A stretch of DNA of 64,000 bases from Sabulitectum sp964386635 (GTDB lineage: Bacteria; Fermentibacterota; Fermentibacteria; Fermentibacterales; JCC-6): contig CAYLRO010000002.1 in NCBI GenBank assembly GCA_964386635.1, positions 1 through 64,000 of the forward strand, read 5' to 3'. Below the pieces are notes generated by a model that made no database searches, was not told where the DNA came from, and was given only the letters and a program-made list of their open reading frames with translations. The first letter of the stretch is position 1, and every line of letters starts with the position of its first letter. Below are positions 16,521 to 25,666 of this stretch, piece by piece. Made by a program: the position numbers and the translations under genes.

Positions 16521-19463
16521 ATGGACCATATTGATTATCGACTTTACCGGGATTCCGACGTGCACGCTGTTGTGCAGATGTGGAAAGAGAGCCGTGACGG
16601 ATGGCCCCCGGGATTTTTCGGCGCCTCGGATATCTCCCCTTCAAGCGTTGAGCAGGAGGAGAAGGCTTCTGGAAAGCTCTTCACCGTTCTTGCTTTCGCA
16701 GGTGAAAGACTGGTGGGTTTCTGCAGAACCAGCCCCTATCCGGGAGAGACTGATGCATCCTATGTGGATCTTCTGAACGCCGTGCCTGACCTGCATGGGA
16801 CAGGAATAGGGAAGGCGCTTCTTCTTGATGCCATCTCCCGATCCGTGGAGTTCGGTATGAAGAGAATCGATTTGCACACCTGGCCTGCAAACATGAAAGC
16901 GGTTCCTCTGTACAAGAAGACCGGTTTCTTCTGGGTGCCGGATACCATGGTGTATATGCAGAACTACATGCCTTTCCTGCTTGGCAGACCTGAGTTCAAA
17001 GAGTTTGTGGGTGAAGATGACTGGTACTCCATTTTTCACCGGGCTCTTGAAGTGAAACCTGATGAGGGGAAAACCGCTGCCGGAAGGCGGATATTCCGTT
17101 ACGAGTTCAGAAAAGGTGAAAATCTTTTCACAGCTGAGTTCGACAAACAGGGACGATGTCTTTCGAAGATGGAATACCCCGGGTTCAGAGCTGCTCTTTC
17201 CGTTCACAGCGGCGGGGAGTACTTTGCCGGAAGACCTGTATCTGTAACCCTGTCCGGAAAGGGTTTCTCTGCGGATTCTGTTTCAATGAGCTCTGCTGAT
17301 TCTCTTCCCTTTGACAGGATATCTCCTGATACAATGAAGGTGAAACCGGTTCCTGTTCGGATCCCTTCAACTGTTCATGAGGTAGCGGACCGTGTTGTGG
17401 TTGAAGTAGGAAACAGTGATCTCCGGCTGGGTATCGGAATGCTCACAGCAGAGGAGGTTTCTCTTAACGGAAACGCTTTCAGATTCCTGCCTGCAGGTGC
17501 CTGTTCCGTTTCTCTGGGAGTGAAGAGACTGGGCAATGTAACCTCTGCTTCGGTGAGCTACTCCGTTGATGGAGGAGACATGCTTCTGAAGGTGATTCCC
17601 CTTGCAGAGTCCACATACCAGACCATTACTCTGGATGTTCCTGAACTTGCCACCGGGATACACACAATGTCTGTGCAGATAGGGAGAACCGGTTACACTG
17701 AGACTGTAGTGCTTGTTGCAGGAATTCCCTCCGGTGAAACTCAGGGTTTTGAGACAAGAAAACACTCTGTCACAGTATCCGGCGAAAATGTGATGACAGT
17801 TGCGAAAAAGGGCGGACGGACAAGACTCTACTTCAGGGATGACAGAGGTGAAGCCGTTGAAATCTGCACCTTTTATATGTATGCGGGACCTCCCGGCTGG
17901 CACTCCGAGCTGGCAAAGCAGAAATATGATCTGCAGCCGGACGGTGACTCTGTTACCGGGAAAACCCTCTGGCCGTCAAGACCGGGACTTGAACACAGTT
18001 TCACAGTGAGACTTGATCAGGCAGGTTTTGCACAGGGGAAAGCGTTTGTGCACAACGGTTCCAGTCAGAAGCAGAAGATGAACTTCAGAGTGACTGACAG
18101 TTTCGGACATGTTCTGGAGCCAAAAGTGGATCTGCTGCCGGTTCCAGGAGGCCTTCTTGCTGTAAAGAGGGTTTACAATCAGGTGCCGGACTGGGACGAG
18201 GACCTGTCTGCAAAGGTATCCGGGCTTGCTTCACCCTGGAACGGTGTTGAAGGCCCGGGGCATTCTGCAATGGGTTACTACAGAGGCTGGACAGAGTTCG
18301 AGTACGGCATACCCGGCACCTGTGATGTATTGGCAGCACCAGGTGAAACAGTAGAATCTCCCGATTACATGATGCTGTTCACGCCGGGGAATTCCGAAAC
18401 TCTTCTTCAAAAGGCTGAAGCCCTTGGCTGGACCGTTGGAAACTGGAGGGAACGGATGGAGTTTATCCAGCACAACCTCCATCCTGTAATGGTGACAGGT
18501 TCTCATGTCTCCCTTACGCACCCTCTTCACGGTGAAAGAAAAGCATCGGTTCAGTGCCAGGGAGTTGAGATCTGCAGTGGCCCGGTTTCCAGAGAAAGGA
18601 CAATTTCCGGGAATCTGCCTGGAAAAGGGTTTTCCCATGTGGCATTGACCGTTGCAGGTAGATCAGTTGTAAAACCGGTGTTCCTGGTTTCAGGCTCTGC
18701 AGCGGTTGAAGCCCTGGAAAAGAGCGACAGACTTCTGACCCTTTCCAACAGAAGGGTTGACGCTTCACTGGATCCCATGGCTTTCGGGCAGGTGTATTCA
18801 CTTCTTTCCGCCGGTAGAGAGTTTTTGCTTTCGTCTCATCCGGAACCCTCGGAGTTTGCCTGGGAGAAACCCTGGTTCGGGGGTATTCATCCCAGATTCT
18901 GCACAGGCGGCAACAGACCTTTCCAGCTGGATAAGGTGCGGCCGTCTGTAAAGCGTTTTACTGATGATTCTGCCGGAGCGCCTGTCACCGGCTGGAAGAT
19001 GGAGTGGAGAATAGAGCACAAGGATTTCGGCTCTGTCCGGCTTGTGTGGAAGGTGGGGCTTCTTCCTGAAGTACCGGTGCTTTCAACGGAACTCTTCTGT
19101 ACAGCAGTGGATGGTGAGTACACATCAGGTGAACTGGATATCAGGGGTTTCCTTCAGCCAGGAGGATCAGTTGAGAACACCGTTCTTACCTGTGAAAGAT
19201 TCCCCGCACTCAGGCAGGGCAGAGATCATGCAGGTGCATGGACCACACTGGGAAGGTGGGGACGGGTTCAGAACGGCACCTTCTTTACAGAGGCTGTACA
19301 GAGGGGCCACGGCGATCTTTCGTGCGAGGATTATGCCTCGAGAGGCTGTCACATGGGGATCTTTGATTCCCACCACAGGGAGCGGAAGCTCTCGGCTCTC
19401 TGGATTTTCGGGTCTACAATTGAGGACTGCGAACTTGCCCGGGTGTACAGAGCCTGTCCATAG
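16521..19463 (+). CDS. GNAT acetyltransferase domain fused to a large beta-rich domain
   Basis: A 980-residue protein whose start is ATG 16521, directly behind AGGAGGG. A GTG at 16434 is also in frame but lies inside the leader hairpins. Residues 1-165 form a GNAT domain: the acetyl-CoA loop is in DLHGTGIGKALLLDA, and the C-terminal strand in PLYKKTGFFWVP is typical. The remaining 800 residues are unusual for a GNAT protein. They are beta-rich with Ig-like segments around 250-420, and a long C-terminal part resembles sugar-mutarotase or glycosidase-associated beta-sandwiches. No signal peptide is visible, so it should be cytosolic. The acceptor is unknown. It follows its own promoter and leader and ends at a strong terminator. 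Confidence 0.75.
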   Translation: MDHIDYRLYRDSDVHAVVQMWKESRDGWPPGFFGASDISPSSVEQEEKASGKLFTVLAFAGERLVGFCRTSPYPGETDASYVDLLNAVPDLHGTGIGKALLLDAISRSVEFGMKRIDLHTWPANMKAVPLYKKTGFFWVPDTMVYMQNYMPFLLGRPEFKEFVGEDDWYSIFHRALEVKPDEGKTAAGRRIFRYEFRKGENLFTAEFDKQGRCLSKMEYPGFRAALSVHSGGEYFAGRPVSVTLSGKGFSADSVSMSSADSLPFDRISPDTMKVKPVPVRIPSTVHEVADRVVVEVGNSDLRLGIGMLTAEEVSLNGNAFRFLPAGACSVSLGVKRLGNVTSASVSYSVDGGDMLLKVIPLAESTYQTITLDVPELATGIHTMSVQIGRTGYTETVVLVAGIPSGETQGFETRKHSVTVSGENVMTVAKKGGRTRLYFRDDRGEAVEICTFYMYAGPPGWHSELAKQKYDLQPDGDSVTGKTLWPSRPGLEHSFTVRLDQAGFAQGKAFVHNGSSQKQKMNFRVTDSFGHVLEPKVDLLPVPGGLLAVKRVYNQVPDWDEDLSAKVSGLASPWNGVEGPGHSAMGYYRGWTEFEYGIPGTCDVLAAPGETVESPDYMMLFTPGNSETLLQKAEALGWTVGNWRERMEFIQHNLHPVMVTGSHVSLTHPLHGERKASVQCQGVEICSGPVSRERTISGNLPGKGFSHVALTVAGRSVVKPVFLVSGSAAVEALEKSDRLLTLSNRRVDASLDPMAFGQVYSLLSAGREFLLSSHPEPSEFAWEKPWFGGIHPRFCTGGNRPFQLDKVRPSVKRFTDDSAGAPVTGWKMEWRIEHKDFGSVRLVWKVGLLPEVPVLSTELFCTAVDGEYTSGELDIRGFLQPGGSVENTVLTCERFPALRQGRDHAGAWTTLGRWGRVQNGTFFTEAVQRGHGDLSCEDYASRGCHMGIFDSHHRERKLSALWIFGSTIEDCELARVYRACP

Positions 19464-19469
19464 AGAAAA

Positions 19470-19496
19470 GGAGGCGCTGATTCTGTCAGCGCCTCC
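19470..19496 (+). terminator. Hairpin terminator after the GNAT-fusion gene
   Basis: A perfect 11-bp GC-rich stem (GGAGGCGCTGA / TCAGCGCCTCC) with a TTCTG loop lies 6 bases after the stop. The tail TCGTCAATC is only weakly T-rich. Confidence 0.7.
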
Positions 19497-19641
19497 TCGT
19501 CAATCGAACCGGTTTCTGATATGTTCTGAATAAGGTAATACCCTCTTTCACCGGGGGTAATATGCTGCTGCTGATACCATTGCCGCTTCATGTCTTCCCG
19601 CTGACACCGCAGCAGCCTGAAATGGGAGGAGGTCTTTTTTC

Positions 19642-20970
19642 ATGAACAGGATTCACAGGCCGGGTACAGGGCTGCTGCTGACAGTCTGGTTCATGGCTGC
19701 TCTTCTGCCTGTTGCTGTTCTGGGCTTTACAGGAGGATTTGCTTATCTGGTACCTTTTCACGCCGCTGCAAGGATCTCGGCTGTTACCGCCTTCGCAATT
19801 CTTTTTCTTCAACCGGTGATAGCCGCCAGGTTCAAGTGGATTGAACGCAGTGCAGGTCTGGACAGGCTGCTCACTTTCCACCGCATCTCAGGTGCTGCTG
19901 CGGCAGTGCTGGCTCTTCTGCATCCGGTTCTGCTTGCCCTTGGTTCCCGGAGCACGGCAATTCTCTTCAGTGCTGATCCTCCCTGGCAGATTGCCCTGGG
20001 GAAAATCACTATTATTCTGCTTTATCTGTTCGGAGCAGCTGCTCTTTTTCACCGCTTCCTCCGGATTCCCTTTCAGCAGTGGTTCCGTGCTCACAATGGA
20101 ATGACCCCGGTAATACTTGCTCTGATTTTTATTCACAGCTGGTTCACCGGGGTGAAATACCTGGCAGGTCCTGTTAAAACAGTATGGATTTGTTTTCTGG
20201 CGGCCGGAATTTACTCCTACCTGCATCTGACACTTTACCAGCGCCTTAGAAGCAGATCAAAACCGTATTCAGTGACAAATGTCCGTTCAGTAACCGGCGG
20301 TGTCTGGGAGATAACTCTCTCGCCACCATCAGGCAGCAGTGTATTTCCCTTTCTTCCAGGGCAGTTTCTCTTTGTAACCCTTCTCAGAGGGAGAGGGCTT
20401 CCAGCAGAGGAGCACCCGTTCACCATCTCTTCTGCTCCAGGGAGTGACAGTATTTCCATTACAGTGAAGGAGCTGGGAGATTACACCAGGTCTGCAGGCA
20501 GAACGAAGGCTGGAGACAGAGCAGCAGTTATGGCACCTTACGGCCGGTTCTCTTACCTCCTTTATCCATTGAAGAAGAGAATTGTGTTCATAGCAGGTGG
20601 CATAGGGATTACCCCTGTGATAAGCATGATAAGACACATGAAGAGTGCGAACAGGCAGGCAGAAGCGGTTCTTCTCTACGGAAACAGAACAGAATCCGAC
20701 ATTGCATTCCGCCTGGAGCTTGATCTTATTTCCCAGGGTACCGGGCCGTTCACCCTTCAGACAGTAAACATCCTCAGCAGACCGGATGACACATGGAAGG
20801 GAGAGCGGGGCCGGATCGGCAGTGAGATGATCAGGAAGCATCTGGGTTCGCTGGATGACTGTACATTCTTTATCTGCGGACCTCCTGGAATGCTGGGGGG
20901 AGCTTCAGCTGCTTTGCTGCTTCTGGGAGTGAACAGCAGGGAAATCCACATGGAAAGATTCTCGCTTTAA
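19642..20970 (+). CDS. Ferric-reductase-like transmembrane flavocytochrome (FAD/NAD(P)H oxidoreductase)
   Basis: A 442-residue membrane oxidoreductase. The N-terminal 200 residues hold about six helices with histidines spaced as in the ferric-reductase/NADPH-oxidase heme domain (ISGAAAAVLALLHPV, FHRFL, HNGMTPV, LALIFIHSWFTG). The C-terminal half is a ferredoxin-NADP reductase module. The FAD motif is HPFTISSAP, the nucleotide-binding glycine turn is GGIGITPVISMIRH, and the terminal CGPPGML loop is present. It would carry electrons from NAD(P)H through FAD and heme across the membrane. The start is ATG 19642 behind GGGAGGAGG. A small membrane protein gene follows 24 bases later. Confidence 0.86.
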   Translation: MNRIHRPGTGLLLTVWFMAALLPVAVLGFTGGFAYLVPFHAAARISAVTAFAILFLQPVIAARFKWIERSAGLDRLLTFHRISGAAAAVLALLHPVLLALGSRSTAILFSADPPWQIALGKITIILLYLFGAAALFHRFLRIPFQQWFRAHNGMTPVILALIFIHSWFTGVKYLAGPVKTVWICFLAAGIYSYLHLTLYQRLRSRSKPYSVTNVRSVTGGVWEITLSPPSGSSVFPFLPGQFLFVTLLRGRGLPAEEHPFTISSAPGSDSISITVKELGDYTRSAGRTKAGDRAAVMAPYGRFSYLLYPLKKRIVFIAGGIGITPVISMIRHMKSANRQAEAVLLYGNRTESDIAFRLELDLISQGTGPFTLQTVNILSRPDDTWKGERGRIGSEMIRKHLGSLDDCTFFICGPPGMLGGASAALLLLGVNSREIHMERFSL

Positions 20971-20994
20971 CCGGATTCCGGAAAGGAGTGCTGG

Positions 20995-21468
20995 ATGAAG
21001 TGGATTTATGTTCTTGTTACCGGGGTGTTTACCCTTACCGGAATCTTTATCATGATCCTGGGCTTTTTCGGCTACACTACTTCCGATCCCTCAGGCTGGA
21101 TTAACCCCAGCCTGGAGATGAAGCTGCTGGGTATCTCTTTCATTATTCTGCCATGGATCGCTATTCTCATTCTGGAGATGAAATTCAAAAGGGACAGGCT
21201 GTTTACCCGGACCATTCTTGATTCCGGAGTGGAATGCAGGGCTGTTCTTCAGGATTACAGGGAAACAGGGACATACATAAACGAATCACCTAAACTTAAG
21301 ATGACATTTCAGGTTACAGAAGAGGACGGCTCAACACGGTTGATAGAGGTTACAGGGGTTGTGGACCTGATTCATGCGGTAAAACTGCAGAGGGGCATGG
21401 AGGTCATTCTTCACCAGAGTGACAGAGGTGTTGTTGTACACTGGGACAGATCCACAGGAGAGGTTTGA
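20995..21468 (+). CDS. Small two-helix membrane protein, DUF3592-like
   Basis: A 157-residue protein with membrane helices at about residues 4-26 and 44-61, then a soluble beta-rich domain (ECRAVLQDYRETGTYINE, VTGVVDLIHAVKLQRGMEV). That layout matches DUF3592-type proteins: two helices plus an OB-like fold. The start is ATG 20995 behind GGAAAGGAG, and it probably shares a transcript with the flavocytochrome gene. No function is known. It converges with the radical SAM gene on the other strand. Confidence 0.62.
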   Translation: MKWIYVLVTGVFTLTGIFIMILGFFGYTTSDPSGWINPSLEMKLLGISFIILPWIAILILEMKFKRDRLFTRTILDSGVECRAVLQDYRETGTYINESPKLKMTFQVTEEDGSTRLIEVTGVVDLIHAVKLQRGMEVILHQSDRGVVVHWDRSTGEV

Positions 21469-21507
21469 CGGTACTGGATACTGGAAAAGGTCATCATCCA
21501 CGGTTCG

Positions 21508-22416
21508 CTAGAAACAGTATCTGCAGGAGCTGAAGCTTCTCAGAACTTTGAAATTTCTCCATCCGGCAGCCATTTTCCATGATGCCTCGCAGGGTACTGA
21601 CAGGGCCGGATCAGCGGTTCCTGCAAAGGGACAGGGATGAAGAACACCCTCTGCATCCAGGAAGAGTGTGGACAGGAAGGGACATGGAGTACTCCATTTC
21701 AGAGTGATAACGCCGTTTTCATCCAGCCGGTACGGGCAGTTCTCTTCTTCAAGTGCCAGATTTTCCACTCTGCCCAGGAGATTGCCGTCAGGATCGTATC
21801 TGCCGAAGACCATGTTCAGGTTTTCCACTGAAGCTTCTTCCGCCAGAGCCCTGAAAGCCGGCAGGTCTCCTGCTGACTGCTTCCAGACTGTGAGAACAAG
21901 CTCAACCATTCCGCTGTCTGCTTCAGCCATTCTCTTCAGTATCTCCTTGAATTCCCCCAGTCGCCGTGTTCCCCTGAGAGCATACCAGCTCTCTTCCGAA
22001 GCTGCGGGAATGGAGAAAATCCAGCGGTCAACCGGGAGTTTCTCAAGTTCTTCAGTCATTCCAAGACCGATGGTGCTTAATGAGACCATGGCAGCATGCC
22101 TTAAGGCAATGTCTGCAATTTCATGAAGCCGGCTGGAGGCAAGCGGGTCTGAATGCTTCCCTGCGAAGTGGATGTTTACAGGCTTTACAGGCCTGGACAG
22201 CAGCCACTTTTTGAGAACTTCAGGTTGAAGTTCTGCAGGACTTTCCGGCTCAGGGCAGCCTGTGCAGAAACCTGTACAGCGCTGGGATGGTTCAACAACA
22301 AGCCCTCTGGGCAGCTTATTCAGGCGGTTCCCTATTAATCCTGCTGCCAGTTGCACCGGCCAGAGGACTCCTTTTGCCATCCATATCTCAAGAGCGGTAA
22401 TAAGAGTTCTTTTCAT
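21508..22416 (-). CDS. Radical SAM protein with extra C-terminal cysteines (SPASM-like)
   Basis: A 302-residue protein with the radical SAM cluster motif C-x3-C-x2-C in RCTGFCTGCPEPE (about residues 47-57). A TIM-barrel pattern follows: the third strand gives HFAGKHSDP and later strands SLSTIGLGM. Near the C-terminus, CPFLSTLFLDAEGVLHPCPF and a final CRYCF supply four more cysteines, as in SPASM or twitch domains holding an auxiliary cluster. SPASM enzymes often modify peptides or mature enzymes. No precursor peptide gene is adjacent. It lies 6 bases after a GNAT gene on the same strand, so the pair is likely co-expressed. Confidence 0.75.
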   Translation of the reverse strand: MKRTLITALEIWMAKGVLWPVQLAAGLIGNRLNKLPRGLVVEPSQRCTGFCTGCPEPESPAELQPEVLKKWLLSRPVKPVNIHFAGKHSDPLASSRLHEIADIALRHAAMVSLSTIGLGMTEELEKLPVDRWIFSIPAASEESWYALRGTRRLGEFKEILKRMAEADSGMVELVLTVWKQSAGDLPAFRALAEEASVENLNMVFGRYDPDGNLLGRVENLALEEENCPYRLDENGVITLKWSTPCPFLSTLFLDAEGVLHPCPFAGTADPALSVPCEASWKMAAGWRNFKVLRSFSSCRYCF

Positions 22417-22422
22417 GAATTG

Positions 22423-23172
22423 TCAGTACCTTACAACGAAGGTTTGTATTTCAGTGGCCATTCTTGTGAGTTCCATCTTTTCCGCCAGGCTCACGGAAGG
22501 TTCATTGCAAGCATGTGCAATGTATACAGGAACCCGATCGTTCCGGTGACACCAGTTCACTGCTGCGCCTACAAGAGCAGTGGCCAGGCCTTTGTGCCTG
22601 TGATCAGGATGAGTCCAGATATCTATGTTGGCTGCAGAATACGGGATATCCACCACATTGCTTCTGGCTATTTCCGTGTTTCCCTGAATAACGGAAAAGA
22701 ATCTGCCATCCCGGAGCATCTGCCGCATGGTGTTCTGCCAGTATCTTTCCTTCACCGCAGTGCCTCTTTTCCCCAGCCTGCGCATGACAATTTCCCTGTG
22801 TTCCTCGGAAAGAACTGTTACAAGCGGTGATGGTTCAAAATGGGTTTCAGTTGTGTACCGGTGCATTTCCCTTATCCGGTAGTACCGGCCCCTGTAGATT
22901 GAGGCGAAAGCGTCATCCACTCTTTCAAGGAGATCCTCGGTTACATCAAGAGGAGCCACTTCCCTGTAATCAGGCAGCAGGGAAGGAGCAACTGAATGCA
23001 CCAGCTTTCCCATGTACTGCGTTACGATGAGATGATGATAGTAGTTTGAGTTTACTGCTTCAGGTTCAACTCTGGTAATCGAGGGAAATATCTGCTGACC
23101 TGCATCCATCAGTTCACGGTGAGCCCCGAGATACTTTATGTAGAATTCGTTGAATTTCTTCATGCTGATCAT
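22423..23172 (-). CDS. GNAT-family N-acetyltransferase
   Basis: A 249-residue protein. The C-terminal half is GNAT-like: PYSAANIDIWTHPDHRHKG carries the acetyl-CoA loop with H-R-H-K-G-L-A-T-A-L-V. The N-terminal half is an unrecognised helical region with several tyrosines and arginines (YYHHLIVTQYM, IYRGRYYRIREMHRY). Two starts, three codons apart (23172 and 23163), are possible behind AAGGGT. The acceptor is unknown. Its stop is 6 bases from the radical SAM start. Confidence 0.72.
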   Translation of the reverse strand: MISMKKFNEFYIKYLGAHRELMDAGQQIFPSITRVEPEAVNSNYYHHLIVTQYMGKLVHSVAPSLLPDYREVAPLDVTEDLLERVDDAFASIYRGRYYRIREMHRYTTETHFEPSPLVTVLSEEHREIVMRRLGKRGTAVKERYWQNTMRQMLRDGRFFSVIQGNTEIARSNVVDIPYSAANIDIWTHPDHRHKGLATALVGAAVNWCHRNDRVPVYIAHACNEPSVSLAEKMELTRMATEIQTFVVRY

Positions 23173-23291
23173 TTACCCTTCGGATTGATGTTCGTGAAGA
23201 TAGCCTGTACAAAGAGCGCCAGTCAATTCCGCCCTTTCTGTCCGGTACCTCTTTCACTATTGTCTTTCCATCACAGTATTAAGGAGGATGC

Positions 23292-24419
23292 ATGAGAATT
23301 ACCGTTCTCGGAGCAGGTATGGTGGGGAGTGCCATCGCGCGGGACCTGGCAGGTTCTCACCAGGTGGTTTCCGCCGATGTTGACACACTGGCCCTTGAAA
23401 GGCTTTCACAGTCCGGGATCAGTACACGGGTTTCCGATCTGTCAAACAGAGAAGTGCTGACGAATGTGATCAGTGAAGCTGATATGGTTGTTAACGCTGT
23501 TCCCGGCTTCATGGGTTACAGCACTCTGGAAAATGTGATAAAGGCAGGGAAGAATGTTGTTGACATAGCATTCTTTCCTGAGGATTCAAGGCCGCTTGGA
23601 AGCCTGGCTTCCGAAATGGGAGTTACTGCAGTTACAGACATGGGAGTTGCTCCCGGGATGTGCAATGTGCTGCTGGGGTACCACCACAGGCGTATGCAGG
23701 TTGACAGGTACCTCTGTCTTGTGGGAGGGCTGCCGGTAAAGAGAATCTGGCCCTGGGAGTACAGGGCTCCCTTTTCTCCCTGTGATGTTATCGAGGAGTA
23801 TGTAAGACCTGCAAGGTTCAGGGAAAACGGTGAGGATGTTGTCCGTCCGGCTCTTTCAGATCCTGAGCTTGTAGAGTTTCCCCGGTGCGGAACGCTTGAG
23901 TCCTGGAACAGCGATGGTCTGCGTTCACTTCTCTATAACATGCCTGAAATTCCACACATGAAGGAGAAAACTCTCAGATGGCCGGGGCACATAGAGAAAG
24001 CCAGAATTCTGAGAGAGTCAGGATTTTTCAGCAGAGAACCTGTTGAGATAAACGGAGTCGGGATTTCACCTCTTGAATTCACCGAAAAGATCCTTTTTAC
24101 AGACAGAAACTGGAAACCGGGAGCTTTCGAGGACGAATTTACAGTGATGCGGGTTGTTGTCAGCGGCATTGAGAACGGATCACAGATTGAGCACACATGG
24201 GATCTTTACGACCGGTACTGTTCAGAGACAAAAACCTCGTCTATGGCCAGGACCACCGGTTACGCCTGTACAGCTGCTGTTAACGCAGTAGCATCAGGGC
24301 TTTACACCCGAAAAGGCCTAAGCCCAGCGGAGTTTCTTGGATACGACGAAGACTGCTTCAGGTTCATTCTGGCTTACCTGAAGGACAGAGGGGTTAACTA
24401 CACCATGAGGAGTTCCTGA
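23292..24419 (+). CDS. Saccharopine-dehydrogenase-like oxidoreductase
   Basis: A 375-residue NAD(P)-dependent enzyme. The N-terminal Rossmann motif is VLGAGMVGSAIARDL (residues 4-18), with an acidic residue at the end of strand two (SADVD). A middle strand gives NAVPGFMGYSTLENVIKAGKNV, and TDMGVAPGMCNVLLG follows, as in saccharopine dehydrogenase and lysine 6-dehydrogenase. The length fits lysine 6-dehydrogenase and carboxynorspermidine-synthase-like enzymes. The start is ATG 23292 behind AAGGAGG. Likely substrates are amino acids such as lysine or its derivatives, but no neighbouring gene narrows this down. Confidence 0.82.
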   Translation: MRITVLGAGMVGSAIARDLAGSHQVVSADVDTLALERLSQSGISTRVSDLSNREVLTNVISEADMVVNAVPGFMGYSTLENVIKAGKNVVDIAFFPEDSRPLGSLASEMGVTAVTDMGVAPGMCNVLLGYHHRRMQVDRYLCLVGGLPVKRIWPWEYRAPFSPCDVIEEYVRPARFRENGEDVVRPALSDPELVEFPRCGTLESWNSDGLRSLLYNMPEIPHMKEKTLRWPGHIEKARILRESGFFSREPVEINGVGISPLEFTEKILFTDRNWKPGAFEDEFTVMRVVVSGIENGSQIEHTWDLYDRYCSETKTSSMARTTGYACTAAVNAVASGLYTRKGLSPAEFLGYDEDCFRFILAYLKDRGVNYTMRSS

Positions 24420-24472
24420 AACCGTTGCTGACCAGAGGGAGATTCGTGAATTTGCTGAATCGGTTTTGAATA

Positions 24473-25666
24473 TTGAATGATGAAACGGTTAGAAAAGTTC
24501 AGGTAAAGAAGCTTCTGAAACGGGAGAAGAGACCCGGTATGTTCAGCGGCAGATACAGATTCTCACCCTATATGGCCTGCGGACACAGGTGCATATACTG
24601 CGACGGCAGGTTCGAGAAGTATGGTGTTCAGGGAGACTTTGACAGGGATATTGTTGCAAGAGAGAATTCTCCTGAACTGCTTGAGACGGAGATACTGAAA
24701 CTCAGAGAACCTGGACCGGTCTGTATTTCTTCAGGAGTGAGTGATCCCTATCAGCCTGTTGAGGCTGAAATGAACCTTACAGGAAGATGTGCGGAAATTC
24801 TTGCTGAACACGGTCATCCTGTGATAGTTCATACAAAGTCATCTCTTGCACTGAGGGACATTGATCTCTGGCAGAAGGTTCATGAGAAATCGGCGTTCAC
24901 CCTTATGGTATCGCTTACCATGGCTGATGACAGTGTAAGGAAGTGTATCGAACCAGGTGCATCTTCTGTACAGGAACGATTGTCCATGATCAGGGAGTTT
25001 CGAAGCCGTGGAATGAATGCAGGTGTTCTGGCAATGCCGTTCATCCCCGGTCTCACCAGTTCTCCAGAGCAGCTGGAGGTTCTTCTGGAAAAACTGACGG
25101 AAATCGGCGCACAATTCGCAATGCCCGGCCTTCTTACCCTGAAAGAGGGAAGGCAGAAAGGCTTTTTCTTCAGCGCTCTGCGACAGTGCCGTCCTGATAT
25201 GGTTAAACCCCTGATGAAACTCTATTCCAACAACGACCAGTGGGGCAATCCGCCTGGAAACACCATGAGAAGTTTTTACTCTCATGCAGCCGTTGTCTGG
25301 GAGAAATTCAATATGGATGACCTTTTTCCACACAGACTCTACAGAGATCAGTTCACCCTCTATGACCAGTTCACGATTCTGCTTCAGGACATGATCACTC
25401 TCTATAAAAGACAGGGCATAAGTGTTGAAAGGCTGCGAAGTGCTGCTGAGAGCCTGGACAGATGGACCAGGGAGAAGCGTCAGTTCTGTGCAAGAAGGCG
25501 CAACCAGAGATACACGGTAATAGACGATTACCTCAGAGCGATGATCCACTCAGGTGAGCTGAACACTGTGATTAAAAACGAAAAGCTGACAGACTTTCTT
25601 GTTGAAATTGAAAAGGGAGCGGCTTTCAACTACAGAACCCTTGAACTTGAGAAGGAAGGTATGTGA
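24473..25666 (+). CDS. Radical SAM protein, spore-photoproduct-lyase-like (SplB family)
   Basis: A 397-residue protein with C-x3-C-x2-C in YMACGHRCIYCDGRF near residue 37. It has the SplB-type continuation with CISSGVSDPYQPVEAEMNLT and VHTKSSLALRDIDLW, also seen in Rv2578c-like DNA-repair-associated radical SAM proteins. The listed start is TTG 24473, which lacks a good ribosome site; an internal ATG at 24539 would remove residues before the cluster. The stop codon is directly followed by the ATG of the esterase gene, so the two are translationally coupled. It may act on DNA photoproducts or an RNA base; the family does not fix this. Confidence 0.78.
   Translation: MNDETVRKVQVKKLLKREKRPGMFSGRYRFSPYMACGHRCIYCDGRFEKYGVQGDFDRDIVARENSPELLETEILKLREPGPVCISSGVSDPYQPVEAEMNLTGRCAEILAEHGHPVIVHTKSSLALRDIDLWQKVHEKSAFTLMVSLTMADDSVRKCIEPGASSVQERLSMIREFRSRGMNAGVLAMPFIPGLTSSPEQLEVLLEKLTEIGAQFAMPGLLTLKEGRQKGFFFSALRQCRPDMVKPLMKLYSNNDQWGNPPGNTMRSFYSHAAVVWEKFNMDDLFPHRLYRDQFTLYDQFTILLQDMITLYKRQGISVERLRSAAESLDRWTREKRQFCARRRNQRYTVIDDYLRAMIHSGELNTVIKNEKLTDFLVEIEKGAAFNYRTLELEKEGM

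Noticed and set aside
16641..17207. A 188-codon minus-strand frame inside the GNAT domain
   Set aside because: It is antisense to a well-supported coding region, with no ribosome site or domain.
24839..25549. A 236-codon open frame on the minus strand
   Set aside because: It lies fully inside the SplB-like radical SAM gene, has no ribosome site or recognisable domain, and the plus-strand protein has clear family motifs.
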